Assembly: GCF_000003815.2 (NCBI RefSeq)
Contig: NC_049990.1
Coordinates: forward strand, 16,707,658 to 16,771,657
DNA from: Branchiostoma floridae
Lineage: Eukaryota > Chordata > Leptocardii > Amphioxiformes > Branchiostomatidae
Length of the DNA: 64,000 nucleotides
Direction: 5' to 3'
Part shown: one piece after another, positions 25,219-36,565 of the stretch
Layout: every line of letters begins with the position of its first letter
Position numbering within the stretch: position 1 is the stretch's first letter
Translations under genes and position numbers: made by a program
The notes under the pieces: generated by a model
The model's input: only the letters and a program-made list of their open reading frames with translations
Databases searched by the model: none
What the model was told of the DNA's origin: nothing

Positions 25219-26010
25219 TCATGAAGCTACTAAATTGTTAGGGTTTGGTTTTTTCCGGATGACCAGTTTGTCATAGCTCAGAACAGCATACTCTCCGCGA
25301 ATTCTAGCAGCTTTCAACTCCGGTAGAAGTTCTGCTCGTCGTTTCCTTACAGCTTCGGAAAAGTCTTCATTGATGTAGATTGGTGTGTTCTTGAGGTGAG
25401 ATCTTGCCCGGTTTAGGATGAGTTGTTTGTCTTTGTACCGAAAAAGTCTGACAACAACTTGTCTTGGCCGTGGGTTATCCTTGTTCATAACGCCGTTCCG
25501 ATGTGCCCTTTCGATCTCGATATCCTTTGCTTCTAACTTCAGGTTCTTTGTGAGTAGGTCCCTTACCTTTCCCTCAGTTTCTGCCCAAGTCTCTTTGGTA
25601 TTGTCTCCTTCAATCCCATCAATGACGATGTTGTTACGTCGGCTTTGATTCTCCAAGTAGTCGACTTTCTTAGCCACTGCTGATTCATCATCCACAATAG
25701 AACTCTTCTTTGCGTCCTTGATTTCTACTTTGAGGGAATCTATCTCATTTTGTGAGAATTGGAGTGATGTTTTTAGATCCTGGACTTCCCGAACTAGCGA
25801 ATCAACCCTACTATTTGCTGAGTCCATAAGCATTTTAGTGAAGTTTTGGAATATCGATTCCTGTCTTTTCAATAAGTCTTCATGGTATTGTTTATTTTGA
25901 TCGATTTTGTCTTCATAGTGTTGTCTATTTTGTTCGAGCATTTCTTTCATTTCTTTCACGGTCACGTAGTCGTCATCAGCTGACTCTTTTTGGTTTCGTC
26001 TATTCGGCAT
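25219..26010 (-). CDS. LINE ORF1 protein (coiled coil + L1-ORF1-like RRM)
   Basis: 263 residues. Residues 15-90 are a charged coiled coil (MKEMLEQNRQHYEDK...). Then comes the ENQSRRNNIVIDGI...RAHRNG region and a C-terminal domain with RPRQVVVRLFRYKDKQ and NEDFSEAVRKRRAELLPEL. These are the features of the Transposase_22 / L1 ORF1p family, an RNA-binding trimeric chaperone. It starts at the first ATG and is open to its stop, which lies 10 bases before the downstream endonuclease remnant. Confidence 0.85.
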   Translation of the reverse strand: MPNRRNQKESADDDYVTVKEMKEMLEQNRQHYEDKIDQNKQYHEDLLKRQESIFQNFTKMLMDSANSRVDSLVREVQDLKTSLQFSQNEIDSLKVEIKDAKKSSIVDDESAVAKKVDYLENQSRRNNIVIDGIEGDNTKETWAETEGKVRDLLTKNLKLEAKDIEIERAHRNGVMNKDNPRPRQVVVRLFRYKDKQLILNRARSHLKNTPIYINEDFSEAVRKRRAELLPELKAARIRGEYAVLSYDKLVIRKKPNPNNLVAS

Positions 26011-26409
26011 GTTTGTGGAATGTGAAAAGGAATGTTCCCACCTGAGTAAATCTTGATTGATGCGTGCGCCACCTGGTCGCCCCTGTAATTGCGAGAGGGT
26101 GTTGACGGTCTACAGCTGCCAGCAGACCCGATATTTTCTTGTACACTACTGCTGGGTGGATTTCGGCTTGTTACAGCTTTTAGCTCAAGCTCAGGATACG
26201 ATGCGATGCGATGAGCCGGCGTATTGTTGACAGGTGACGCTAACTCGTTCAGGCCACTTTCCCGCCAACTGAAACTGAGAGTGGGAGGGCGCCAGCAAGC
26301 AAGCAAGTATAACAAACAGCAATCCTTGTTACTGTTCAGATATCTATAGCAGGGCCAAGTGTAGAGATAATATTAGCTCTTATGCTGATTAAAATGGACC
26401 GAGACTTAC

Positions 26410-26613
26410 CCGCGAGGGCTCCTTATTAGGAGCCCGTTGCGGTTTTTCCGCCTGAGGACTGGTTATGGCGTCGATCTGATCTGGTGACGAAGCTTCTTCA
26501 CAATCAGCTCCAAAGTACTCCAAATTGGTCCAAATTCTTCTACTTTCGACTAAGAACAAGGTCTCTGTTGTACTTTTAAAACTATATTGCCAATTGTGCC
26601 TTGGTAATCTCAT
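26410..26613 (-). CDS. candidate first exon of an unrecognised minus-strand gene
   Basis: An ATG-started 68-codon open segment ends at a strong donor (CGG|GTAAGT). The translation is hydrophilic (e.g. NLEYFGADCEEASSPDQIDA). It lies head-to-head with a plus-strand signal-peptide-like exon at 26695, about 80 bases away. No downstream exon could be found on the minus strand, where the LINE now sits. Weakly supported. Confidence 0.3.
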
Positions 26614-26694
26614 GAAAAAGTAGATAAAAGACGGTAAAGTCGAGAGCTACAAAATTTGCCTCCAGCGATGTCAGCGCATGCGTATCGAATGAAC

Positions 26695-26734
26695 ATGGCG
26701 TTTTCATTCGTCTATTTGCTGATATGTTTCTCAA
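26695..26734 (+). CDS. possible signal-peptide exon
   Basis: ATG followed by AFSFVYLLICFS, a short hydrophobic leader, then a GTAAAA donor (phase 1). It could belong to the Cys-rich exon at 27061, but that exon needs phase 0, so either an exon is missing or the link is wrong. Confidence 0.3.
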
Positions 26735-26811
26735 GTAAAATAATGGTTAGGAGTCGAAGTCATGGGTACACAGGGCATAATTTGAATGCCATTTGATATC
26801 ATTTATCATTA

Positions 26812-27005
26812 TACTGTAAATACAGAAACTTTCGTCGCGGTGGTTTTAAACGTTCGCGGTTTTTGCGGTGGCCGCTTCACCGCCAAAAATTTTTCCTTGG
26901 CAGTAAGAGACTACAGTGCTTGGTGCTACCGTGAACTTAAAACGACCTCGAAAAGTCCATTTCCCGCCACCGCGAAATTAAATCATCGCAAACTTAAATA
27001 CAGTA
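26812..27005. mobile_element. MITE (TACTGTAAATACAGAAACTTTCG family), copy 1
   Basis: Begins TACTGTAAATACAGAAACTTTC and ends with the inverse AAATACAGTA. The body is rich in CGCGG/CCGCG, as in the copy at 49109-49323. Confidence 0.75.
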
Positions 27006-27060
27006 CATTGTGGACATTTTGCATTTTAAATGGTTATAGTATTTTTGTACCCATTGACAG

Positions 27061-27314
27061 CTTGTATCGAAGAGGAAGTATCTGTGCCCCACCGACTATG
27101 ACGAGGGCTACATGGATTTCCACTGTGTTCCCGGTGGAAGAGCGCCCCCTGGCGTGCACCACTGTTACACCGTGTGCGGAACCCCCATGAGAACCATGCG
27201 GAACACATCACTGTGGTGTGGGGCTTCTGTCTGCTGGGCCTGACCTACTACTACAACCTGCTGGCCTGCTCTGGTCTGGACGAGACGCCAAACAAGAAAC
27301 ACAAAACACATTAA
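27061..27314 (+). CDS. last exon of an unrecognised Cys-rich single-pass membrane protein
   Basis: After a good acceptor (CCCATTGACAG) the phase-0 frame reads KRKYLCPTDYDEGYMDFHC, then VPGG...HHCYTVCGTP. One frame over it continues ENHAEHITVVWGFCLLGLTY, then YYNLLACSGLDE...KKHKTH and stop. The two halves join if one C is added to the five-C run at about 27182-27186. The joined product has four or five extracellular Cys, a hydrophobic segment (VVWGFCLLGLTYYYNLL) and a lysine-rich tail. I do not recognise the family. Either a homopolymer assembly error or a real frameshift. Confidence 0.5.
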
Positions 27315-28424
27315 AGGGGCCCAGAGCGATTTTTAGAGCATTGAAATTGGAAATATTCTGGATGAGACAATCGGTACGATATTGACATTTACTTCACCAT
27401 ACTAGCACATTTGTATCATTATTTCGTACTTTCAGCATTTAAAAAAGACAGTCACAAACATACCGCAAACGGCCCCCTTTGTTTTATTGGGTCCCTCAAT
27501 AAATCAGCACAGGATAGAGCCACTAACGGTTTCCAGTCGGTAATTTTCGAACGCGTGAGGTCACCGAGAGACTTGAATCTGATTCGCAAATCAAAACCTG
27601 ATTCGAACAAGTGACGGTATCTCCGGAAGCGTTCGGGACTCATTGGTCATGTTTGCGTACGTTCCAAAATTTTGAAATAATGGCTGCCACAGCGGTGCGG
27701 GAAGGTCTCATCACCCAACGACGTTTTATCTTTGCTCAATGAAGGTCGATATGCAATGTTATTTAACCTTACCGTGTGCAACTGAAATGACTTGAAAACT
27801 GAATTTGAAAAAAGGAAATGTCATGGGTGCCTTTAACAGAATGTCATATTTTAACTGCTTTCAATTGGCTATACCTTGACATTCATATTAGTAACATGTT
27901 TGGATGAGTGATCAGAGTGTTTGACAGCACAGATTATCAATGTCATGTTTGGATAAGTGTTTGCTACCACAGTTCCCTGAAATGCCACCATGTCATCTTT
28001 TTTAATCAATAGTACAAACCAATCCAACTAACAAAAGGGACATCAAAAGTACTTGTCCCAAACCATAACACAAAACAGTAATAAACTGAAATATTGATAC
28101 AAGAATACATCATAGTATACAGGTTGTGCCCATTTGCCTCTGTGCTTCTCTAGATTTCCTCTTCTTGTTGCAATCAAATACATGTACTCTACTTCTTGAA
28201 CGAAATGGACGTACTTAAGAAAGGACTGGGAACTTAAGTTTCCGGACTGTCTTCTTTTGTACATAAACATCTTAACTAACAAGATTATGAGATTACCAAT
28301 AACAGAGCCCCAGCCCCCAACTTAAGTTTCCAAAAATTACATTGAAAGAGTTAAGGTTTAAATGCTGTCCTGTTTTTTTCATAAAGATAAAAAGAAGTCT
28401 TTTAGTCTATTAGTGGGCAAGAAT
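27315..28424. other. gene-free interval before duplication unit B
   Basis: No supported exon or repeat; only short chance open frames. Confidence 0.5.
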
Positions 28425-28571
28425 GTATGAAGAAGTCCCGAAATTCCATTACAGTATCATTGAAACCACAAGAGGGCACAAATTTCAGATTTATCGAGCT
28501 CTTTTTAACAACTAACCACACGCCAAATATCGAAACAATCCACAGATGCATACTTGAGTTATGAATTAAGG

Positions 28572-28738
28572 GTTAATGACCCGCCCCGAGGTGTATGTAG
28601 TGTGATAACGCCTGGTCCTGTGCTATAACCACCGAATGAAACCGCACCGAGTGAGCGAATGATTTGGTTATAGCAAAAGACCAGGCGTTATCGCACCATA
28701 TACACCGAGGAACAGGCGGGTCATTAACGTTATTATCA
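28572..28738. mobile_element. 167-bp palindromic MITE
   Basis: GTTAATGACCCGCC and GATAACGCCTGGTC on the left are inverted as GACCAGGCGTTATC and GGCGGGTCATTAAC on the right. The centre GGTTATAGC/GCTATAACC pairs too. It lies inside unit B only. Confidence 0.8.
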
Positions 28739-30739
28739 TATAGCCTACCCAAACTTGCAAACTCCTGTATGACGCATAGATCCCTTGGTACTATACGTGT
28801 GAATTCCTTAGTCGATTTTCTAAAAAGTCACATTTGTTCTTTGGTACATAGGGAGATTACATATTGCATTTTGAATCCAAAATATCCACAGAAAATATTA
28901 GAAACATTGCCGTCTTGGCATGTCAAGCCTTTTCAAAATTCTACTGTACTGTATTCATGATCATTCCTCGCACTGGGATCTGATCTTTTCTCCTTGCTCT
29001 GTGCTATTCATGTATTTCTCCTTCTGATTGGTCAGAGTCCTGTGTTTATCGCTCCTTCTGAATGGTCAGAATTTGAATCGACACCATATGTTATCGATTC
29101 AAATATGACCAATCAGAAGAAGCGATACACATCGGGCTTGCCGGAATCTATGTGTTACGGCGTCATAACCAACATGGAACCGGGCCTTCTGATTGGTCCT
29201 CGACGAATGGATATTTGTTAATTGATGTTAACAGCCACCAGATTTTACACCCAACCAGGCAAAACCATTACTTTCTGCTAATTAATGGAGCCACTTCCCT
29301 CTTCTTTAAGTGCAGAGATAAGAAAAGGCGTAGGAAATTCGCACGGTGTGGCACTTCTAAAATCACACATGTGGCAAATTCTTCCATATTTGGTTATACC
29401 CCTTTCCACTAGGACGGCGCTCTCACCGTGCTCTCTCCGCGACCTAAAATTTGACAGATCGCTTAACGAATTTTATAGAAAAGAAACGAATATTTTTTAA
29501 CACTTTGTGTGATTTTTTGTCTTCTCAGTCACACTTTTGTCACGTTTTGTATGATATACCCAGGGTGAAAGCGAAAGTTACACATATCCTATTAAGGTCA
29601 CAGTGAGAGCGCAGCGTGATCGCCGTCTAGTGGAAAGGGGGACCTTATTTGCATATTGTTTTTCTTGTTTGTCGGTGGTAATCCCTATCGCGCCATGCTT
29701 GTTGTTTTAAAATCTTATGGACACGTCACACTCATCCCAGCACCGGAAGAGACCAGACGCGTGGAACGAATTGTCTTTTCATCGAATCGAATCGTAAGTT
29801 CCTTTTAATTAGTTTTAGTATTTCTCAAACATATCATAGATGAAAGTTTAAATGCAAGTCGTGGATATCGGGTAGGGAGCGTTGTTGGACGCACTAATAG
29901 AGTGTGTGTGTGTGGGGGGGGGAGGGCACAAGATTCAAATACCAGTAGTAATGCATGTAATTTTATGGGAAAGTGGAGGGGAAATGTGCAATTATCGCAA
30001 GAATTAAAACTTTAAACCATAAAAACGTACCCTCAAATGTGAAGTCAACTGGCATCAAACGCTGCTTAAAAATCTATACGGCTAATCTACAACACCCCCC
30101 ACACCACCAGAGCCCCTTGATAGGTCCTGTAGGCTTCAACTAACCATCGTGGTGGAAAGCCCCGAGGTTGACAAAAGGTGATTTTATAAAAACCGATTCA
30201 ACAAGTATCAAGTATATTCTATCGTATCAACCCCTCAAAACCCCAAGATAGGAATTTTAATGGTCTTTCACCTTGGGAAATCGCGCATGTGCTATCTCTA
30301 CCGCCCCCTCTCCCATCGACGGAGGAGAATACTTTGTTCTTGGTATATTTAATTAAGTGGAAAAATCGTACAAATTCTTTTTGTGAGTGGATTGTTCTGA
30401 TCTTCGACATGAATAGTCCGATTCCGCTTAAAGTCGGGCTCAGAGCCATTGAGAATCAAACAGGTAAAGTTAACAAAGCGGCCTAGTGTATTCATGAATC
30501 ATTTTGTGTCGAGAAAGGGACCAAATTTTGCAAGTCGTCCTTTCTACCTAGGCCTGTTGCGATCCAAAAAAATGTAGTCTTGTGTAAGATTTACGTGCCT
30601 CCTTCTAAAGGATGTACTGGTTATCACCCGGGTATGTTAAGTACGCTTGTAAAATTCACACGAGGTCAAAGGCCAGTCCGTAGTTGAGGTTTCAGAACAC
30701 AGTATTAAAGCGCAACTCCGCCCCAAAAAGCAGTTCGGG

Positions 30740-30746
30740 TATAAAG
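30740..30746 (+). promoter_or_regulatory. candidate TATA box upstream of gene B
   Basis: TATAAAG in the same conserved block as at 12703-12709. It is followed by the conserved GTGCATAACAGCG and AGTGGAAACTGTG blocks. Conservation between diverged copies is the only support. Confidence 0.4.
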
Positions 30747-31779
30747 TATTGTGTTACAGGCTTTGAAAAGGTCGTAGCTATTCTTCTGTGCATAACAGCG
30801 TAGTGGAAACTGTGCTGAATGGTAGAGGAATATGCCATCAGTTTTAAGTTTTTGTAGTAGTATGAGTTGGAGTATACGATGTGTCTTCGGTCGGCAGAAC
30901 TTTGCGCCTTCATACTTATAGAACAGTCCCATAATAAAGTCACACCGTACTGTCAGTGTCCGCCATTTTGAATTGTTAGCATTAATGTATGGAAGTATCG
31001 GCGCTGTTCATTTTGACTCAAAAAGGGGACTTAAAAAGCTTGTAAAGCACGGAAACTTCGTACACATCAATGGGACACCTGCTGGAACATGTTTGTTGCG
31101 GTAGGTTTAGGTGTCGTTGCGTGACGGCCGATATTTTTGTGGATATATTGGGCATTCGCTAAAAAAGACTTTTAAATTTGCTGAGTGTTTGCTAAAAAGA
31201 CCATTGAAAATCGTTAACTTTGATTTATGTCACTTTGGATCAATGGATTGACTTGGAACTCAGGATTAATGAATGGGATCACAACGTGGACATATTCCAA
31301 GCAAAAAATATGAGATTCGTGCAGCGCGGACTTTCCCAGAGTGGGCGTTTGTGGGCATGCGCTAAAACGACAGTCCCGTACTTAATCATGTAAATCCCAA
31401 AGGTGTTTTGCTACCTTGAGGGCTCTTTAAACTCGCTCGGACGCAGCGCAGTCGCAGTGCACCAGTGACGAGGACGCAAAAACATAACAGAAAGGGGGTG
31501 TGAGAATCTGCCATTTTAACCAATGAACGTTACAACGTGGAAAAGTAGGAGCTTTTTAAACCTCAACTAAATGTAGTGAGGTTGGGTGCAGGTCTTACAC
31601 TACCTATATATCTAAAAAAAAGCGTACTGTTTGACTTTGGTTATCATTTAGTATATCTTTACGAGAGATTGACTACTAATATGTATGGCATTATGTGTGC
31701 GCATTGTTTTTGTTACCTGAGTCTGTCAATATGAAAATAGATCAAGTTTCGTTATACGATTTACAGGAGTGCAAAAAGA

Positions 31780-32061
31780 ATGGAGAAGTTTGTGGGCAAA
31801 TGGCTTCTGTCTGATCTGGACTTTGACCAACTGAAGAAACTGTACATGTCTAAATTTGGTATGTATCTTTTACAATTTTCTATTTTCCTTTTCCAGCAAG
31901 AATAAAATATTAATGTAGATCCAAAATCTTTTAGCTTGGTGGGAAAATGTCCAACAGTAGACATTTTGTTTTCGTTAACTACACCCATGTCCACAAAACT
32001 CATCCCCGCCACGTTGGTCCCCTACCGACCAAGCCACGTGACCCCTTACCTGACAAAACAA

Positions 32062-32121
<60 letters not shown>

Positions 32122-35100
32122 TCTCTCTTACTCTCTCTCACGCTCTCTCTACTCTTTCCCTACTGTCTCTTTTTCCACGGTAACTACCAGTAACTAGTCA
32201 TCGGGTCTCGACACTCTTGCATTCTCATTTCACGACTTCGTATGGGCACCTGCAGCTTGAATTATAGTCTTTTCACGCGGGGTCTTGTGTCAAGCCCAGC
32301 CTGCAGCTGCGGGTGTCCATACGAAACGATTTCACACTACCTTTTGCACTGCCCTACCTATAATTACCAGCGCTCAGTTCTCATCGGCAAACTCTCTGGG
32401 TTACTTGTACATATACTTGATTTCCACAGTCTTGCAAATAATGCCAAAGAAATGTTGATCTTACAAGGTAGTTCTTTCTGCTCCTTCAATGTCAATTGCA
32501 GAATTATAGAAGCAACACATGTGTACATTGCAACAACAAATCGTTTTTAGATTCAAGTATAATTCTTTGTTTTAGTTTCCTACTCCAGTAAGGGAGATCG
32601 ACTCACGCACACAGTTCATACATATGTAATTATCTATTTATTATTTCCCTGTATAATTTATTATTTTCAATTCTTGTATAAGTGGCGGCGTTAATATAAG
32701 TTGAATGTAACTTGAGTCCGCCGTCACTTAGTCCTCGTCCGTTTATTTGTATTTTTACACGTATTTCAATAAAGAAAAAAAAAACTAGTCATCCTTTTCC
32801 CACATTGTGTTGTACGATATATTTGTATTACATTTTACCATACATTTTGGGTCCTAAAAGTTGATTTTGATTGAGAAATTATTATTTTACTCGGAAAGGC
32901 GCACATGAAGCTCAACTAAACAAGGACAAAGAAAAGTGGATGACAATCTACCTGGAAGTGACTGAAAAAGGGACCCATTGGAAGGTGCGCTTTATTGCTA
33001 CATACATAGTATAAACTTGATGGTAACATAAAATTTGTAATCATATAAGGTATATATTAAAATGTGATGAGAATTATCAGGAGATATCAGGTTAAAACAG
33101 TTGTGACCAATGACCTTCGCTAATGTCAAACTGTGCAGATTCAGTATTCATTAAATGACGAGAATCTATCTATTTCGGTATGCCACTTTATTGGCACAGG
33201 AATCGAGCAGTCTCCAATGCAGCTTGTGACGTCCCCGTCTCGGTTCAGTGATGGTCTAAGGGCCTTGATCTTTACTGATCGTTTTTTTTTTGTTTTCTTT
33301 AGCATGCCAATGCTCCAAATGGAGATGTTGGGCGTGCATCCTTTTCGGTATGCCACTTTATTGGCACAGGAATCAAGCAATCTTCAAGACAGCTTGTGAC
33401 GTCCCCCGTCTCGGTTCAGTGATGGTCTAAGGGTATTGATCTTTACTGATTTTTTTCTAGCATGCCAATGCTCCAAATTTAGATGTTGGGCGTGCATCCT
33501 TTTCGGTATGCTACTTCATTGGCACAGGAATCGAGCAGTCTCCAAGACGGCTTGTGACGTCCCCCGTCTCGGTTCAGTGAGGGTCTTGATCTTTACTGAT
33601 CGTTTTTGTTTTCTTTAGCATGCCAATGCTCAAAATGGGCGTGTTTCCTTTTCAGTATGCCACTTCATTGGCACAGGAATCAAGTAATCTTCAAGACAGC
33701 TTGTGACGTCCCTCGTCTCGCTTCAGTGAGGGTCTTGATCTTTACTGATCGTTTTTGTTGTTTTTTTTAGCATGCCAATGCTCCAAATGGAGATACAACC
33801 ATGAAGTTTGACATGACAAAGTATACGTGCGAAGTCAACCGCCCCAGCAGGAATGATAACATTAAGGTAAGAAAAAAAAATTCTTATGAAAGAAGTTAGC
33901 AGGGCACAGCCCACCAATATAGTCCCCTATTCAAATAAATACATGGAAACATGTAAGAAAGAGGCTGTCAAAAGTTACTTACAGGAGGTTTAGTCAGTAA
34001 AAAAAAAAACTCACATTGGCGGCATAGTCTTACTTGAAGTGTCCATTTAGAGATTTGGAAACATTTTATGCGCATGCGGTGAAAAGGTCAACACCACAGC
34101 CGAACTAATTCTTGACCTCTTGACTCTTGACCTCTAGAAAGGACATGAAAACATGCAAACTACACATATTCTAGACTGTCCAGGACACCCCAAACATTGA
34201 TAAAAAAGTCTAGTTTTTTTCACACAAAATAGAATAGCCAAAACACTGACCTATTATTTTCAGCTCCAAAATGCCAACCTTTCTCTAGAAAAAGGTTTCA
34301 TATGCTTACTTCTAGCAAACTAGGTTAAAATTCCACCCAATATGCATGCCTTTAATTGTGACCTTTTAGCAGCAAGAGCTAAGCTAGATAATCAGGATAA
34401 GTGCAACACTTCTGTAAAAAAAACATACATTTATGTTACACTAGTTGATATTTATCTAATAGTCAATCACAGAATATAGTGATATGACAAACACTGCAAT
34501 ATTTTGTTGTATTTATTGTTGTCTCAGAGCACATTTGAGATGAAGAGTGACACAGAAATTGTCATCCACAACCCTAACCGTCTCACGATGACCGCCAAGT
34601 TGACTGGAAACGACCTGACATTTGTAAGTAGTATAGCTATGTATCGTTATCTTTATCACCAGTATCTATTGTTAACTTATCTATTACTGTATCAACACTA
34701 TTTGGTTATATTGTATGTACTAGAGTCGATTCCATATTACCGAGAGGGTGTTTCTTCCTTTTGTTCTAACATTTTGGAAGTCTTTGTAACAATCTAACTG
34801 TGATAAGTAACTGTTTAGAACTATTCATAACATCTATGTAACGTTCTAAATATTTCTATAGTATTCAAACATGTTAGAAACATTTCTAACATCAAATACA
34901 TTATTTCTGTTAGTTTCTAAACTGTTCCAACATAGATGCATCATTTGTGATCACATGTTTGAACATGGAAACAATATGATGGAATTGGGTCAGTGGGCTG
35001 GGAAGAGGGCAATTCACACATCCCTGCCAAGTGCAGGAAATTATGCCTGTCTGCCACCTTCACACAAAAGACTCACCAGTGTATACTTAAGAAAATCTAA

Positions 35101-36539
35101 AAATACAAGAGCCAAACAAAGGACCAGGCTTAGCAGCTTTGTTTATGGGGTCAATAAAGGGAAATAATGACACAAAATGTTGGAACATGTTGGAACAATA
35201 ACAAAAACACATAGATGTTTGAAAGTTGTTCTAAATAAAGAGATAATTATATCATTACTTTCCCAAATGTTCCAACAAATGTAAAAAGGTTCAAACATGT
35301 TTAAACTTTCATTTTGAAATGTTTGAACAATTTCGAACTTCTGTGACTGAAATGTTCTTTTACTCAAAATAGTTCAAACTTATTACAAATATTAGTTCAA
35401 AACCATCTCGGTGACTTGGAATTGACTCTAGTAGTTTTTATAAAACATGACCGGGTTTCCTGTTCGTTTGATTGTAACGTCTTTAAAAAATTCGGCCCAC
35501 AACTATGTCAGCCCGATGGTTCCGTGTATATGTAGGTTTTTATGACCTACTATTATACTAGTAAAGCTATTATATTAAGGTTACCTAGTAGACATAAAAT
35601 ACAAATTGAGGATAGAAACACTGATGCTGACTGTTCTCAAGTAACCGGTGAGGAACTGTAAAACGTTTTATAAGTCAATATTACGAATGCTCTCAACAAT
35701 ATTCTATCTAGATAGCAGGCACATGTATTGCAATATATCAATTTAGAGGGGTGAAACTTACCACAGAAGATGGCATGCCTATACTGAAATATAGGCTTAC
35801 AATTATGTATAGAGATAGATAGATAGATGGTTTATTGCGCAACAATTGCATCAGTAACAATGTATGGCAATTTACATACAACAAAAGGTACAGTCTAATA
35901 CTACACATATACGTTATATTGCAACAATTACAGCTATTGCAATACTAGTGGTATCTACAGTAGGTATTAAAGGGAACTATAACATACATCAGGTTTGGTA
36001 TTTCTATGCTACTAGCGACATAATATTTGCCAACAGTTATTAACATTACGGTTACAAATGTAGCTTCGTCTTGGTGCATGACCCCGGGTGACCCCGGGTA
36101 ATTAGAAATGGCCGCTGAAATTAGCAAGAGAATTATTAACAGCTTGTTCTTAAACAATAGTACAAGGCTGTGCCATTGAAGCAGCAAAGACTTGGGCGTT
36201 GTCCTTCTTATCCTTCTAACATCTCAAAACCCACACATAAAGAAATGTGGGATCTTTCGTCTTCCACTGTCTTCGAAAAAGGAGTCGAACCCAATAACCC
36301 AGGATCTAAAATTAGCTTTTACTAGCTTTAGACTAGAGTAGACACTTGTGATATTGTCTTTACACTGTTTGAATCTCTTATGTGACTTGCAATTAGCCCA
36401 CTGGCAAGAATTTGCAATAAACTTTATTATTATTGTTATTATCTGATAGTGTGATTAAATCCATGCCATGCTTTGTCAACAGACCCAGGCCATTGATGAC
36501 GTCAGCGTGGACAGTGTGTTCACCAAGTCCACGGAGTGA
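31780..36539 (+). CDS. intracellular lipid-binding protein (FABP/CRABP-like), copy B, 5 exons
   Basis: Model: join(31780..31858, 32899..32984, 33771..33866, 34528..34623, 36483..36539), giving 137 residues. Phases are the same as in copy A. It starts MEKFVGKWLLSDLDFDQLKK and ends VSVDSVFTKSTE, so both calycin ends are kept. In the first exon 19 of 26 residues match copy A. Exon 3 is two codons longer than in copy A. All five coding exons are open and all splice sites are canonical, so both copies look functional. A ligand cannot be assigned. The intron 2 acceptor is the last of four tandem copies (33178-33770), and the 3' region carries a direct duplication. Confidence 0.85.
32063..32155. repeat. 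(CT)n microsatellite, intron 1 of gene B
   Basis: About 90 bases of nearly pure CT. Confidence 0.95.
32203..32782 (+). mobile_element. 5'-truncated non-LTR retrotransposon with target-site duplication
   Basis: The 11-base duplication AACTAGTCATC flanks it (32192-32202 and 32783-32793). The 3' end is AATAAAG plus poly-A. It encodes the RT C-terminal tail at 32242-32550, with SPACSCGCPYETISHYLLHCP, a Cys-x-Cys...His...Cys knuckle typical of LINE ORF2 ends. Present only in gene B. Confidence 0.9.
33178..33770 (+). repeat. four tandem copies of the intron 2 acceptor region plus exon 3 start (gene B)
   Basis: Units start at 33178, 33348, 33506 and 33655 (170, 158 and 149 bp, then the true site). 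Each contains GGCACAGGAATC, CAGCTTGTGACGTCC, a pyrimidine tract and TAG/CATGCCAATGCTC, i.e. an acceptor with the first bases of exon 3. AG positions are 33301, 33459, 33617 and the real 33769. Only the last is followed by the full exon. Gene A has a single copy at about 17880-18039. Confidence 0.9.
34723..35428. mobile_element. 706-bp MITE, intron 4 of gene B (GAGTCNATTCC family)
   Basis: Ends GAGTCGATTCC...ACCGAGA and the inverse TCTCGGTGACTTGGAATTGACTC, flanked by TA on both sides. The interior shares GTCAGTGGGCTGGGAAGA and AATTCACACATCC with the copy at 38830-39525. No coding sequence. Confidence 0.85.
35813..35945 (-). mobile_element. LINE 3' end remnant with (GATA)n tail
   Basis: (GATA)n followed by GGTTTATTGCGCAACAATTGC, i.e. 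the complement of a LINE 3' end with its polyadenylation-like tail. It lies within intron 4 of gene B. Confidence 0.5.
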
Positions 36540-36565
36540 GAAACCACCATCTTCCGGTCAACCAT

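Larger units (their letters stand above)
22169..26320 (-). mobile_element. decayed APE-type non-LTR retrotransposon (LINE), about 4.1 kb
   Basis: On the minus strand the order is a GC-rich 5' UTR (about 26310-26011), ORF1, endonuclease and reverse transcriptase, and a 3' end with GAATAAAGAAAGAAAG at about 22192-22169. The N gap removes part of the RT C-terminus. The endonuclease N-terminus is missing and there is a frameshift near 23940, so the copy is dead. The clade looks CR1/L2-like from the endonuclease and RT motifs; exact assignment is not possible by eye. Confidence 0.9.

Noticed and set aside
26786-27190. 134-codon open frame covering a MITE and the Cys-rich exon
   Set aside because: Its first part is the MITE at 26812-27005 and its second part is the wrong frame of the exon starting 27061.
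31936-32193. Ser-Leu repeat protein
   Set aside because: Translation of a CT microsatellite.
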